Shown here: one piece after another, positions 50,982 to 59,616 of the stretch
How positions within the stretch are numbered: position 1 is the stretch's first letter
How the letters are laid out: each line of letters begins with the position of its first letter
Origin: UBA1952 sp965246855
GTDB taxonomy: Bacteria; Bacteroidota; Bacteroidia; Chitinophagales; Chitinophagaceae
Assembly (NCBI GenBank): GCA_965246855.1
Contig: CBDFFP010000003.1
Coordinates: 248,001-312,000 of the forward strand
Reading direction: 5' to 3'
DNA: 64,000 nucleotides
Translations under genes and position numbers: made by a program
The notes under the pieces: model-generated
Seen by the model: the letters and a program-made list of their open reading frames with translations, nothing else
Databases searched by the model: none
What the model was told of the DNA's origin: nothing

Positions 50982-52985
50982 ATGAAGAAATTCTTTTACG
51001 CTCTTGCCCTGCTCCTCGGCAGCAGTGCCGCTTTCGCCGCACCGGGCGATACTACTTGGGTGCAGGCGCAAAGCGCACTCCAACTCGACCACTATGGCGC
51101 TTTTGATATTCCGGTAGCCTTCCCTTCGGGCAGCAAGACGTACCGTAAAATTTACCTCACTTTTACGCTTGGCACTTACAACTGCCCTGCCGGAAGTCAG
51201 TATTGCCACCAATGGGATTATGACGTCCACAACGTGCTGATGACGCCCGGCGGCGACACGGTAGAACTTGGGCGTTTTATCACGCCCTACGCCAACACCG
51301 GCGTATCTCGTTTTCCTTCCACCTGGACGCACCCTTACGTCTTTGACGTGACGGATTATGCGCCGCTGCTGAAAGGAGGAAACACTTTCCGCATTTTCTA
51401 TTCCGGCTATTCCTGGGGCTTTACGGCGAACGTGAAGTTTGCTTTTGTGGAAGGCACGCCGGAGCGCACGGTGAAGGGCGTCTCCAAACTTTGGGGCGGA
51501 AGCTGGCAATACGGAAATCCCGCCGACCCGATTAGCAATCACCTGACGACGCAAACACGCACGGCACCTGCCGGAACACAATCGGTGGATATGAAAGTGC
51601 TGGTGACGGGACATGGTTACGATGCCACCGGTGGCTGCTGCGAGTTTGCCTCGCACAACTACACGGCGAAGGTGAACAGCAACACGGTTGCGACCGTGCC
51701 GGTGTGGCGCGCCGACTGTGGTTTCAACGACATCTATCCGCAGGGTGGTACGTGGATTTATGACCGCGCCAATTGGTGTCCGGGACTGGAAGTGCAGCAA
51801 AAAGTGCATCCACTAGCGGGTGTAACGGGCGGCAGCGCCTACACGGCGGACATGGTTTTTGACCCGTACACAAATACGCCTAATGCTACCTACCCCGACT
51901 ACGGCTCTTACAATATTCAGGCGAACGCCGTCGCTTACGGCGGGATGAACAAGACGCTGGATGCCTCGATCGAGGCCATTTACGAGCCCAACAATTACGA
52001 CGGCTATTTCCGATCTAACCCTTCTGATGGAAAGCCGCGGATTAAGGTGCGCAACAGTGGCGCGAGTGCAATTACGGCGATGCAGATTGTGTATGGCGTG
52101 AAGGACTCTGCGATGAATACCTATAACTGGACAGGTACTATTCCTTCGTTGCAGGAAGACACCATTGAGCTGCCCCAACTGCTTAATCTGGAGGCGCTTT
52201 CGCTGGCGGCAGCCACCGGCAATTATACGTTTGTGGCGCGCGTGGCTACGGTGAACGGTGCAGCAGATAACGATCCGCATAATGACACATTGACTTCTTC
52301 TTTTACACCCGCAGCGCGCTGGCCTACGACGGTGATTGTGACAATGACGACCAACAACCAAGGTGTAAATGTTCTCAACCAAGGACCGAGCGAAACCAGT
52401 TGGGAAATTCGCAACAGCGCCGGAAATGTGGTTGCCTCGCGCACCAACGCTGCAATCAACACGACTTACCGCGACACAGTTACATTCCTCAATTCCGACC
52501 TCTATACTTTCCACATTGCCGATGGTAGCTGCGACGGACTGCATTGGTGGGTATATGACCAACCGGGTAGCGGTATAACAGCAGGCTCTCTTGCAATAAA
52601 ATACACTAACGGGCGGCCCATTGTGTTGAAGAATACCCCTGCCAGCGGAACTTACAACGGCGATTTTGGTTGTGGATTTACGGAGGCGTTCAGTGCGATT
52701 GGAAGCATCCCGGCGGGCGTTCAAAATAGAACAGAAAATGAAAAGCAAATAAGCGTTTTCCCTAACCCCGCAAATGACCGGATAACCGTTTCGCTGAGCG
52801 GTTTTCCAAAGGTGGACGGCGTTTTGGAAATCGCTGACATCACAGGCCGCGTGATACAAACGCAACGCCTCCGCGAGGCGAACACATCCATTTCTACAAG
52901 TGCTTTCGCACCTGGTTTGTATCAGGTGCGCTTCACGGCAGCCGACGGCGGACAGTGGCAGCAACGGGTAACGGTGGTACGGTAG
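50982..52985 (+). CDS. Secreted PNGase F-like glycoamidase with T9SS signal
   Basis: 667 residues. A signal peptide (about 1-20, AAFAAPG) is followed by a two-part beta fold like peptide-N-glycosidase F: QYCHQWDYDVHNVLMTPGGD, then ELGRFITPY near 88 (substrate side in PNGase F), and FASHNYTAKVNSNTV near 220. A middle beta-rich part (about 345-480) and a last domain of about 75 residues (ISVFPNPANDRITVSLSG to VTVVR) follow; the latter is a type IX secretion sorting domain. It would remove N-linked glycans from glycoproteins outside the cell. Catalytic residues were not mapped. Confidence 0.85.
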   Translation: MKKFFYALALLLGSSAAFAAPGDTTWVQAQSALQLDHYGAFDIPVAFPSGSKTYRKIYLTFTLGTYNCPAGSQYCHQWDYDVHNVLMTPGGDTVELGRFITPYANTGVSRFPSTWTHPYVFDVTDYAPLLKGGNTFRIFYSGYSWGFTANVKFAFVEGTPERTVKGVSKLWGGSWQYGNPADPISNHLTTQTRTAPAGTQSVDMKVLVTGHGYDATGGCCEFASHNYTAKVNSNTVATVPVWRADCGFNDIYPQGGTWIYDRANWCPGLEVQQKVHPLAGVTGGSAYTADMVFDPYTNTPNATYPDYGSYNIQANAVAYGGMNKTLDASIEAIYEPNNYDGYFRSNPSDGKPRIKVRNSGASAITAMQIVYGVKDSAMNTYNWTGTIPSLQEDTIELPQLLNLEALSLAAATGNYTFVARVATVNGAADNDPHNDTLTSSFTPAARWPTTVIVTMTTNNQGVNVLNQGPSETSWEIRNSAGNVVASRTNAAINTTYRDTVTFLNSDLYTFHIADGSCDGLHWWVYDQPGSGITAGSLAIKYTNGRPIVLKNTPASGTYNGDFGCGFTEAFSAIGSIPAGVQNRTENEKQISVFPNPANDRITVSLSGFPKVDGVLEIADITGRVIQTQRLREANTSISTSAFAPGLYQVRFTAADGGQWQQRVTVVR

Positions 52986-53011
52986 GGACATTTAGAGGTT
53001 TTTAAAGTGGA

Positions 53012-53050
53012 AAATGGCTGTCTGTGGAAAACGCAGGCAGCCATTTTTTG
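53012..53050 (+). terminator. Terminator of the PNGase F-like gene
   Basis: AAAATGGCTGTCTG pairs with GCAGGCAGCCATTTTTT with small mismatches. Confidence 0.82.
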
Positions 53051-53093
53051 TAGGGAAGACTTTTCTTAAATTCGCTTTTAAAACCGCTATCCT

Positions 53094-53330
53094 ATGCAAC
53101 CCGTAACCTTCACAGCCTACACCAACGACGACTCGCAAGTAGAGGCCATCAAAGCGTTTATGAAAGTCCTGAAAATCAAGTTTGATTTCCCGAAAGAAAA
53201 GCCCTACGACCTGGCGTTTGTGGAGGGCATCTTAGAAAGCCGGGAGCAGGCGAAAAAAAGGGGAAGTGACGAGAGTGAAGAAAGAGGATTTGAAAGCTTT
53301 TCTCGGTTTGTAGAATGGTGTACAATTTAG
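53094..53330 (+). CDS. DUF2683-like antitoxin
   Basis: 78 residues. AIKAFMKVLKIKFDFPKEKPYD, then FVEGILESREQ, is the pattern of small Bacteroidota antitoxins that precede RelE/YoeB toxins. Its end overlaps the start of the broken toxin gene by 16 bp. It looks intact. Confidence 0.75.
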   Translation: MQPVTFTAYTNDDSQVEAIKAFMKVLKIKFDFPKEKPYDLAFVEGILESREQAKKRGSDESEERGFESFSRFVEWCTI

Positions 53331-53574
53331 ACTTTACGGACAGAGCCAAAGAAGACATCGCCTACCATAAGAAAGCAGGGAACAAAGGACTTCTTCAAAA
53401 ACTACAATCACTTCTTGAAGAACTAACAGAGCCTCCGTTTACCGGGTTTAGGAAAACCTGAACCGCTCCGATTTGTCGGGAATGTGGTTGCGGCGCATCC
53501 ATAAAGAGCATCGTCTGGTTTACGAAGTAACGGGAGACATGGTAACCGTTCTTGCGGCTAAAGGCCATTATTAA
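53315..53574 (+). pseudogene. Broken YoeB/RelE-like toxin
   Basis: The frame from ATG 53315 encodes MVYNLDFTDRAKEDIAYHKK to FTGFRKT and stops. The rest of the toxin continues in other frames: GKPEPLRF, then DLSGMWLRRIHKEHRLVYEV to LAAKGHY. An extra T in the GGGTTTAGG stretch near 53450 and a small loss near GATTTG (53470) would explain two frame changes. The catalytic end (HRLVYEV) is present but cut off from the start. Confidence 0.85.
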
Positions 53575-53612
53575 GGAAGACATGCTCAACGCTCACCTGC
53601 TATTTTTGCCCC

Positions 53613-53930
53613 GTGAACAACACCCGTATTCCGCGTCTTTTGGAGTTCCTCAAGGCCACGCCCAACGACCCGTTTCTGCTTCATGCGCTGGCGCTGGAAT
53701 GGGTAAAAGAAGACGATGACAGACAGGCGGAAAATCTGTTTCAGGAAAACCGGAAATCAGTGCCGGGCTACGTGGCTACTTACTACCACCTCGGCAAACT
53801 GCTGGAGCGAAAAAACGCACCCGAAGAAGCCGCAAAAATTTACGAAGAAGGACTTGCCGCCGCCCGCGCCGCAAACGACAACCACAGCTTCAACGAATTG
53901 CGCGGCGCGCTGGATGAAATTCTGGATTGA
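53613..53930 (+). CDS. TPR-like protein
   Basis: 105 residues with a GTG start. PFLLHALALEWVKEDDDRQA, then ATYYHLGKLLERKNAPEEAA, gives two or three helical TPR-like repeats. The role is unknown. Its stop overlaps the tilS start (TGATG). Confidence 0.8.
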   Translation: MNNTRIPRLLEFLKATPNDPFLLHALALEWVKEDDDRQAENLFQENRKSVPGYVATYYHLGKLLERKNAPEEAAKIYEEGLAAARAANDNHSFNELRGALDEILD

Positions 53931-55276
53931 TGCAGACTTTTGAAAAGAGATTCCGGGATTTTTGGGACGAAAGGCTCCGCGTTGACAACGCCCTTCCATT
54001 GCTGGTAGCCGTCAGCAGCGGCGTAGATTCCATGGCGCTGGCAACAGTCCTGCACCGACTGGGTTTTTCCTTTGCCATTGCCCACTGCAATTTTAAACTG
54101 CGCGGGGAAGAATCAGATGCAGATGCAGCCTTTGTGGAAGCGTGGGCAGAGGAGAAAAAAGTTTCTTTTTACCAGAAGGATTTTGATACAAAAGTGGAGA
54201 TGCAAAAAGCGGGAAGCGGCATTCAGGAAACGGCCCGCCAACTCCGCTATGACTGGTTTGAAAACCTGCGCCGCGAGCATCATTTTGCCGCCGTTGCCAC
54301 TGCCCACCATGCCGACGACAGCGCCGAAACGGTGCTGATGAATCTTTTTCGCGGAACAGGCATTCGCGGGCTACATGGCATTTTGCCGAAGCAGGAAAGG
54401 CTTATCCGCCCGCTGCTTTTTGCCACTAAAAAAGAGATTCTCTCCTACGCCGCAGAAAGGGGAATTTCCTTTCGCGAAGATGCTTCTAACGCAGACAACG
54501 ATTACGCCCGCAACGGCTTGCGCCACGAAGTAATTCCCGCTGTTGAAGCCCAATACCCACAAGCTTTGAAAGCCATTGCCGAAACTGCGTTGCGCATCGC
54601 CGGAGCGGAAAATCTCTATCAAAAATCAGTGGAGAAACTGCGCAAAAAGCTTCTGGAGCCGCGTGGGGCCGACTTCTATTTGCCTGTCCGGCTGTGGGAA
54701 AAAACAGTAAGCGCCGACGCGCTGATTTATGAGTTGCTGCAACCCTTTGGCTTCTCCGCCGCAGCCACACAGGAAGCCCGAAAATTGTTTCGTTCCCAGT
54801 CGGGACAATACCTTGACAGCCCTACGCACCGGCTCCTGCGCCACCGAGATTTTCTCGTCTTGACCGCGCGAAACGAAGAAACGCCGGAAGCGGATTTGCT
54901 GCTGGTGGAAAAAGGAACAGAGAACCTGCTTTTTGCGGGCGGAACCCTGCATTTTGAAAGAACGATTGCGCCGCAAAACTTTCCCGTCGATCTGCACGTG
55001 GCTTACCTGAATCCCACTGCGCTGGATGGCACGCTCGTGCTGCGCCGCTGGAAAAAGGGCGACTATTTTTATCCACTCGGCATGGGCGGAAAAAAGAAGA
55101 AAATTGCCCGTTTTCTCACCGACCTAAAGCTGTCGCTGGTGGAAAAGGAAAAAGTCTGGGTGCTGCAATCAGGCGAGCGAATTGCGTGGGTGGTAGGATT
55201 AAGAACAGACGAGCGTTTTAAGGTAAAAGCGGGTAGGGAAGAAGCGCTACATGTGCGGTATATCCCAAACCTATAA
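53930..55276 (+). CDS. tilS: tRNA(Ile)-lysidine synthetase TilS
   Basis: 448 residues. The PP-loop is AVSSGVDSMALA near 28 (SSG in place of SGG), followed by HCNFKLRG and ATAHHADDSAETVLMNLFRG. The C-terminal part has RRWKKGDYFYPLGMGGKKK, the TilS_C motif. It modifies C34 of tRNA-Ile2 to lysidine. It is translationally coupled to the TPR gene. Confidence 0.94.
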   Translation: MQTFEKRFRDFWDERLRVDNALPLLVAVSSGVDSMALATVLHRLGFSFAIAHCNFKLRGEESDADAAFVEAWAEEKKVSFYQKDFDTKVEMQKAGSGIQETARQLRYDWFENLRREHHFAAVATAHHADDSAETVLMNLFRGTGIRGLHGILPKQERLIRPLLFATKKEILSYAAERGISFREDASNADNDYARNGLRHEVIPAVEAQYPQALKAIAETALRIAGAENLYQKSVEKLRKKLLEPRGADFYLPVRLWEKTVSADALIYELLQPFGFSAAATQEARKLFRSQSGQYLDSPTHRLLRHRDFLVLTARNEETPEADLLLVEKGTENLLFAGGTLHFERTIAPQNFPVDLHVAYLNPTALDGTLVLRRWKKGDYFYPLGMGGKKKKIARFLTDLKLSLVEKEKVWVLQSGERIAWVVGLRTDERFKVKAGREEALHVRYIPNL

Positions 55277-55300
55277 GGTTTCTAAAACCTTGTGGGTTTT
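55267..55300 (+). terminator. Terminator of tilS
   Basis: AAACCTATAAGGTTT and AAACCTTGTGGGTTT pair with two mismatches and end in TTTT. Confidence 0.65.
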
Positions 55301-55437
55301 GCCGCGCTAAAGGATTTGTAAGAATGCGCCGGGCGCTTCTTTTCGCTATCTACAACGCTTTTCGGGCGCGGTATTTGTTGAATGCTGTACCGCCGCTTCC
55401 TTCCGTTGCGGTCCTTCCCAACCCCAAATCCCTACGC

Positions 55438-55773
55438 ATGAATCACGAAGATTATCGCTTGCTTCAGGCACAAATTGATGCCTTGAAGGACGATAACCAA
55501 AAACCCTATCAGGCTTGTTCCGCGCTGGCCGGCGACGTGCAAAACCTGCTTTCCTGTAATCATTACGACGAGGCCAACACCTGCCTGCGTTCTATCACCA
55601 GTGCATACGATGGCGCACGTACCAACCGACTTAAAATGGCGATTGAAAATGCTTTTCTGTTCCGGCTGGGCCACTTCATTTTCTGCTCCCATGAGCGCAC
55701 CCGGATGCTCAGCATTATGCCTCAAATGCTGCGCGAAAGGCTGATGCAGCAAGTGCTATCTTCCGGCATCTAA
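55438..55773 (+). CDS. Uncharacterised small protein
   Basis: 111 residues from MNHEDYRLLQAQIDAL, mostly helical, with two cysteines in a CSALAGDVQNLLSC stretch. The frame is open 38 codons further upstream, but that part has no conserved look. I recognise no family. Confidence 0.65.
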   Translation: MNHEDYRLLQAQIDALKDDNQKPYQACSALAGDVQNLLSCNHYDEANTCLRSITSAYDGARTNRLKMAIENAFLFRLGHFIFCSHERTRMLSIMPQMLRERLMQQVLSSGI

Positions 55774-55785
55774 AATCCTTCGGGG

Positions 55786-55830
55786 AAAAGCCCGGCGCGG
55801 TTGAATAAACTTCAACTGTGCCGGGTTTTT
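55786..55830 (+). terminator. Terminator after the gene at 55438
   Basis: CCCGGCGCGGTTGAA pairs with TTCAACTGTGCCGGG, followed by TTTTT. Confidence 0.85.
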
Positions 55831-55945
55831 CTTTACGCAAAAATTTTTTTGGACGAATTGTGAATTGTCGCAGATTTTTTCGGTAATTTAGGCGTTGCAG
55901 ATTCAGCGTAAAATATTCCTAACCAGCGCTTAAATTATACTCTTT

Positions 55946-56080
55946 ATGACACAGAACGATCTCCCGGCACTGCACCAGCAATTCTCGCGCAAGCGCAAAA
56001 ACAGTACGCTTCTTGGTATTACCAGCATAGCGGTGCTGCTGCTTACGTTTACCATATTGCTCTTGGGAAAACACTTATAG
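55946..56080 (+). CDS. Small single-helix membrane protein
   Basis: 44 residues. A polar start (MTQNDLPALHQQFSRKRKNS) is followed by one hydrophobic helix (TLLGITSIAVLLLTFTILLL) and GKHL. A TTG and TAATTTAG pair at about 55866-55893 could be its promoter. No family recognised. Its 3' end overlaps the opposing gene by 6 bp. Confidence 0.5.
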   Translation: MTQNDLPALHQQFSRKRKNSTLLGITSIAVLLLTFTILLLGKHL

Positions 56081-56698
56081 GTCCTCTTCTGGGTGAAGCA
56101 AGCCTTCCAAGAAAGCTTTCCACTGTAAATCAGAAAAGCCCACAATTCCGGCAAAGGCTACAATTTTATCACGCAGTTGTTTCCAGAAGCTTTCGCCTTC
56201 TTCATTCGGTGCTTCGCCACGGCCAAAATAACAGGCAGTAACAGTCGTTTCTTCTCTGTGAAGAATCCAGGTAGAAGTAGCGGTTTTGCTGAAAAAATGC
56301 GCCGTTTCTTCCCCTGCTTTCTGCAAATCGTCCGTAGGGCGCACGCGTAGCCCAACCAGCTCTTCCCCGTCAGATTCCTCTGATTCCAGCGCCTCCACCC
56401 GCACCCAATCGGCGTGTGTATTCGCAGGCGGCGGAACGGAAATTTTGAGTGAATCGCCAACGGAAATTTGTTTGGAAAGCGGATTTCCTTCCGCGTCAAA
56501 AGGCGCAAAAGACGCGCCAAATCCGCTGGTGAAAGATTCCCAGTTTTTCGGACGCAAAAAGCGCGCTTTCGTTTCTTCAAAAAAATGCTTTGCGGCTTCT
56601 GGTGAAGGAAATTCCCGTGTGGCGCTGAATTCTTTGTGGGGCAAATCGCCGGTAGGCGGCACGAAGCGATTGGCGAATTTTTGGAAGAAAAGGGCCAT
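56075..56698 (-). CDS. Uncharacterised protein
   Basis: 207 residues, acidic, no signal peptide or membrane helix. It starts MALFFQKFANRFVPPTGDLP and ends WKAFLEGLLHPEEDL. I recognise no domain. It is divergent from the S41 peptidase. Confidence 0.75.
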   Translation of the reverse strand: MALFFQKFANRFVPPTGDLPHKEFSATREFPSPEAAKHFFEETKARFLRPKNWESFTSGFGASFAPFDAEGNPLSKQISVGDSLKISVPPPANTHADWVRVEALESEESDGEELVGLRVRPTDDLQKAGEETAHFFSKTATSTWILHREETTVTACYFGRGEAPNEEGESFWKQLRDKIVAFAGIVGFSDLQWKAFLEGLLHPEEDL

Positions 56699-56796
56699 TT
56701 TTGGAGATCAGTTTTTTGTTGGTTGTCTACCAATTTCAGGCCCGGAAACTTCTGCCCAAAAAGAAAACGAAAAGCCGCTTTATCTTTCCGTGCTGC

Positions 56797-58554
56797 ATGA
56801 AAAAACTGCTTTCTTTTCTCTTTCTTATCGCCGGAACGATTGCCGCTGTTGCCCAGCAGGGAATTGTTTCTGCGCCCGTTGAGAGATCGCCGGAAGCAAA
56901 CCTTTTTCTCGCCGATAAAGACACTGTTTTTTCCACCTGTTCCACTGTTCCGGTGATGGCGCTGCCGCCGCGAAAACGGGTCTATTTCCACACGCTCGGA
57001 CTGGTTTGGGGCTTCCTGAAATACCACCATCCGGCTATTGCCGAAGGGCGCTACAACTGGGACAACGAACTGTTTCGGTTTCTACCCCAATACATCGCCG
57101 CAGTGGAAGACACGCTGGGCCGCAACGCCATGTTGTATGCCTGGATACGCGGGCTTGGCACTTTTGGAACGGCGCTGCCTGCGGTGGTGAAAAACGCAAA
57201 GCTGCTGCCTGATCTGGACTGGATTTCTACATCCGGTTTTTCGCCGCAACTGCGTGATTTGCTTCTGCAAGTGAAAGACGCTAAAAGGCCAAAACAGTCT
57301 TATTACATTGAACTAAGGACAGGGGTAGGAAATCCGGTTTTTCAGAATGAGCGGGCATATGAAAACGTGCCATTTCCCGATGCCGGAATGCAACTTCTGG
57401 CGCTCTATCGCTACTGGAATATGGTGCAGTATTTCTTTCCTTACAAGAACTTGATTGGCGAAGAATGGAAAGGCGTTCTGGCCGAAATGATTCCTCGTTT
57501 TATTGGCGCCAAAACGGACACGGCGTATATGTTTGCGGCGCAGGAATTAATTGGTCGCATCCACGATACGCACGCGAATGTGTGGGGTAATAATGAGGTG
57601 TTGAATGCCTTTTTCGGAAGAAATTATCCGCCGCTGAAAATGGTGATAATAGACAGCCAACTGGTGGTGAAAAGCTACGCGCCGGACAGCTTGGGCAAAC
57701 AAAGCGGACTGAAGCCGGGCGATGTGATTACGCAGATTTCGGGACAACCTGTAAAAACGATTTTGCAAAGTCGCGTCTTGCGTTATCAGGCTTCCAACAG
57801 TGCAGCGTTGTTGCGCGATTTTGCGGACGATGCTTTGAGAAGCAATGATTCCCTTCTTCGGGTTTCTTTTCTGCGCAACGGAGAGCCGGGGGAAACGACT
57901 CTTTCGCTGTATTCGCAAGGCGTGATTTACGGCGGAGTGAAAGCACCAAAGGACAGTATGCTCCGCATTTTGCCGGGCAATATTGCGCTCGTGAACAACG
58001 AGCTTTTAAAGCGGGACGAACTGCACCAAATTTGGCCTAAAATAAGAGACACGCGCGCGCTGATTATCGATGACCGCAACTATCCGTCGGACTTTGTGGT
58101 TCATGATTTCTGCAAATACCTCTTGCCAAAGCCAACCATGTTTTATCAAGCTTCAAGACCTTCTGTTGAGCAGCCGGGAACATTTATTTTGGAATCGGCT
58201 TCCTCCACCGGAAAGAAAAACGGCGACTTCTACAAAGGGCAGGTAGTCGTTCTGGTAAACGAAGAAACGCAAAGCAGCGCCGAGTTTCATGCGATGGCCT
58301 ATCAAGCGCATCCAAGCGCGAAAGTTATTGGTTCTACCACTGCCGGAGTAGATGGCAATGTGTCTCAAATCGTGTTGCCAGGCGGCATCAAAACCATGTT
58401 CAGCGGCATTGGTATTTACTACCCTGATGGGCGCGAAACGCAACGCGCAGGCATAACGATTGACATCGTAGCGAAGCCGACAGTGCAAGGAATCGCCGCC
58501 GGAAAAGATGAGGTTTTGGAGCGCGCCATTGAGTATCTGAACACCGGAAAATAA
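56797..58554 (+). CDS. Secreted S41 family peptidase
   Basis: 585 residues from MKKLLSFLFLIAGTIAAVAQ, a signal peptide. A long N-terminal part (about 50-270) is followed by a PDZ-like domain (about 300-355, GLKPGDVITQISGQPV) and the S41 core with the catalytic Ser in EETQSSAEFHAMAY near 490. It would cut proteins in the periplasm or at the surface. tsaD starts 22 bp downstream. Confidence 0.9.
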   Translation: MKKLLSFLFLIAGTIAAVAQQGIVSAPVERSPEANLFLADKDTVFSTCSTVPVMALPPRKRVYFHTLGLVWGFLKYHHPAIAEGRYNWDNELFRFLPQYIAAVEDTLGRNAMLYAWIRGLGTFGTALPAVVKNAKLLPDLDWISTSGFSPQLRDLLLQVKDAKRPKQSYYIELRTGVGNPVFQNERAYENVPFPDAGMQLLALYRYWNMVQYFFPYKNLIGEEWKGVLAEMIPRFIGAKTDTAYMFAAQELIGRIHDTHANVWGNNEVLNAFFGRNYPPLKMVIIDSQLVVKSYAPDSLGKQSGLKPGDVITQISGQPVKTILQSRVLRYQASNSAALLRDFADDALRSNDSLLRVSFLRNGEPGETTLSLYSQGVIYGGVKAPKDSMLRILPGNIALVNNELLKRDELHQIWPKIRDTRALIIDDRNYPSDFVVHDFCKYLLPKPTMFYQASRPSVEQPGTFILESASSTGKKNGDFYKGQVVVLVNEETQSSAEFHAMAYQAHPSAKVIGSTTAGVDGNVSQIVLPGGIKTMFSGIGIYYPDGRETQRAGITIDIVAKPTVQGIAAGKDEVLERAIEYLNTGK

Positions 58555-58563
58555 AGCGCCCTT

Positions 58564-58571
58564 TACCTTCG
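58564..58571 (+). promoter_or_regulatory. Candidate -7 box of tsaD
   Basis: TACCTTCG ends 5 bp before the GTG start of tsaD, so an mRNA from it would have almost no leader. Confidence 0.4.
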
Positions 58572-58576
58572 CGGCT

Positions 58577-59581
58577 GTGCCCATTATCCTTGCTATAGAA
58601 TCGAGCTGCGACGAAACGGCGGCTGCGGTGATTGCCGACGGAATTATCCAGAGCAACGTGATTGCGACGCAGGAAATCCACGCCAAATACGGCGGTGTTG
58701 TCCCGGAAATGGCGAGCCGCGCACACATGGAAGCGATTGTGCCGGTGGTAGCAGAAGCTTTGGAAAATGCAGGCATCTCTCCAAAAGAATTAGACGCGGT
58801 GGCTTTTACGCAATCACCGGGACTGATTGGTTCGTTATTGGTGGGCGCAGCCTTTGCGAAGTCCTTTTCGCAGGCGCTGGGTATTCCGCTGCTGGCCGTA
58901 AACCATATGCTGGCGCACGTGCTGGCGCATTTTATTGACGACCCAAAACCCAACTTTCCGTTTCTCTGTCTGACGGTTTCGGGCGGGCACACACAGCTTG
59001 TTCTGGTGCGCGATTATCTTGATATGCAAATCGTGGGAACGACGCTGGACGACGCGGCGGGCGAAGCTTTTGACAAGACGGCGAAGATGCTCGGACTGCC
59101 GTATCCCGGCGGGCCGCTGATTGACAAATACGCAAAGAAAGGAGTCGGCGAAAAATTTTCTTTCCCTATTTCTCAGATTCCCGGATTGGACTTTTCTTTC
59201 TCCGGCATCAAGACTTCTATCCTGAATTTCCTTCAAAAAAGCCGGAAGGAAAACGCGGATTTCGTAGCTGAAAATCTGCCCGACATCTGCGCGTCGGTGC
59301 AGCACACAATTATCAAAACGCTATTGCAGAAATTGGAGAAAGCAGCAGTGCAATTCGGCGTGAAAAATATTGGCATTGCGGGTGGTGTTTCGGCCAACAG
59401 CGGACTGCGTAAGGCGGTAGAAGAACTGGGAAAAGGACAAGGCTGGAACGTGTTTATTCCCCCTTTTCAATATTGCACCGACAACGCCGCGATGATTGCC
59501 GTTACAGCACATTATCTGTTCCTCGCGAAAAAATTTGCGCCGCTGGATATCGCGTCTTCAGCACGGAGCAATGGCATGTAG
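58577..59581 (+). CDS. tsaD: tRNA threonylcarbamoyladenosine synthase subunit TsaD
   Basis: 334 residues with a GTG start (MPIILAIESSCDETAAAV). The metal-binding histidines are in VNHMLAHVLAH near 112; SGGHTQLVLV and GGVSANSGLR are ATP-site motifs. It makes t6A37 in tRNAs that read ANN codons. Confidence 0.96.
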   Translation: MPIILAIESSCDETAAAVIADGIIQSNVIATQEIHAKYGGVVPEMASRAHMEAIVPVVAEALENAGISPKELDAVAFTQSPGLIGSLLVGAAFAKSFSQALGIPLLAVNHMLAHVLAHFIDDPKPNFPFLCLTVSGGHTQLVLVRDYLDMQIVGTTLDDAAGEAFDKTAKMLGLPYPGGPLIDKYAKKGVGEKFSFPISQIPGLDFSFSGIKTSILNFLQKSRKENADFVAENLPDICASVQHTIIKTLLQKLEKAAVQFGVKNIGIAGGVSANSGLRKAVEELGKGQGWNVFIPPFQYCTDNAAMIAVTAHYLFLAKKFAPLDIASSARSNGM

Positions 59582-59588
59582 TCGCGCT

Positions 59589-59613
59589 TCTTTCGTCTTT
59601 AGACTTTTGTCTC
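59589..59613 (+). repeat. Heptad-type repeat before the trmN6-like gene
   Basis: CTTTCGTCTTTAGACTTTTG is shared, base for base, with 29526-29545. It ends just before the TTG start chosen for the next gene. Confidence 0.65.
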
Positions 59614-59616
59614 TTC

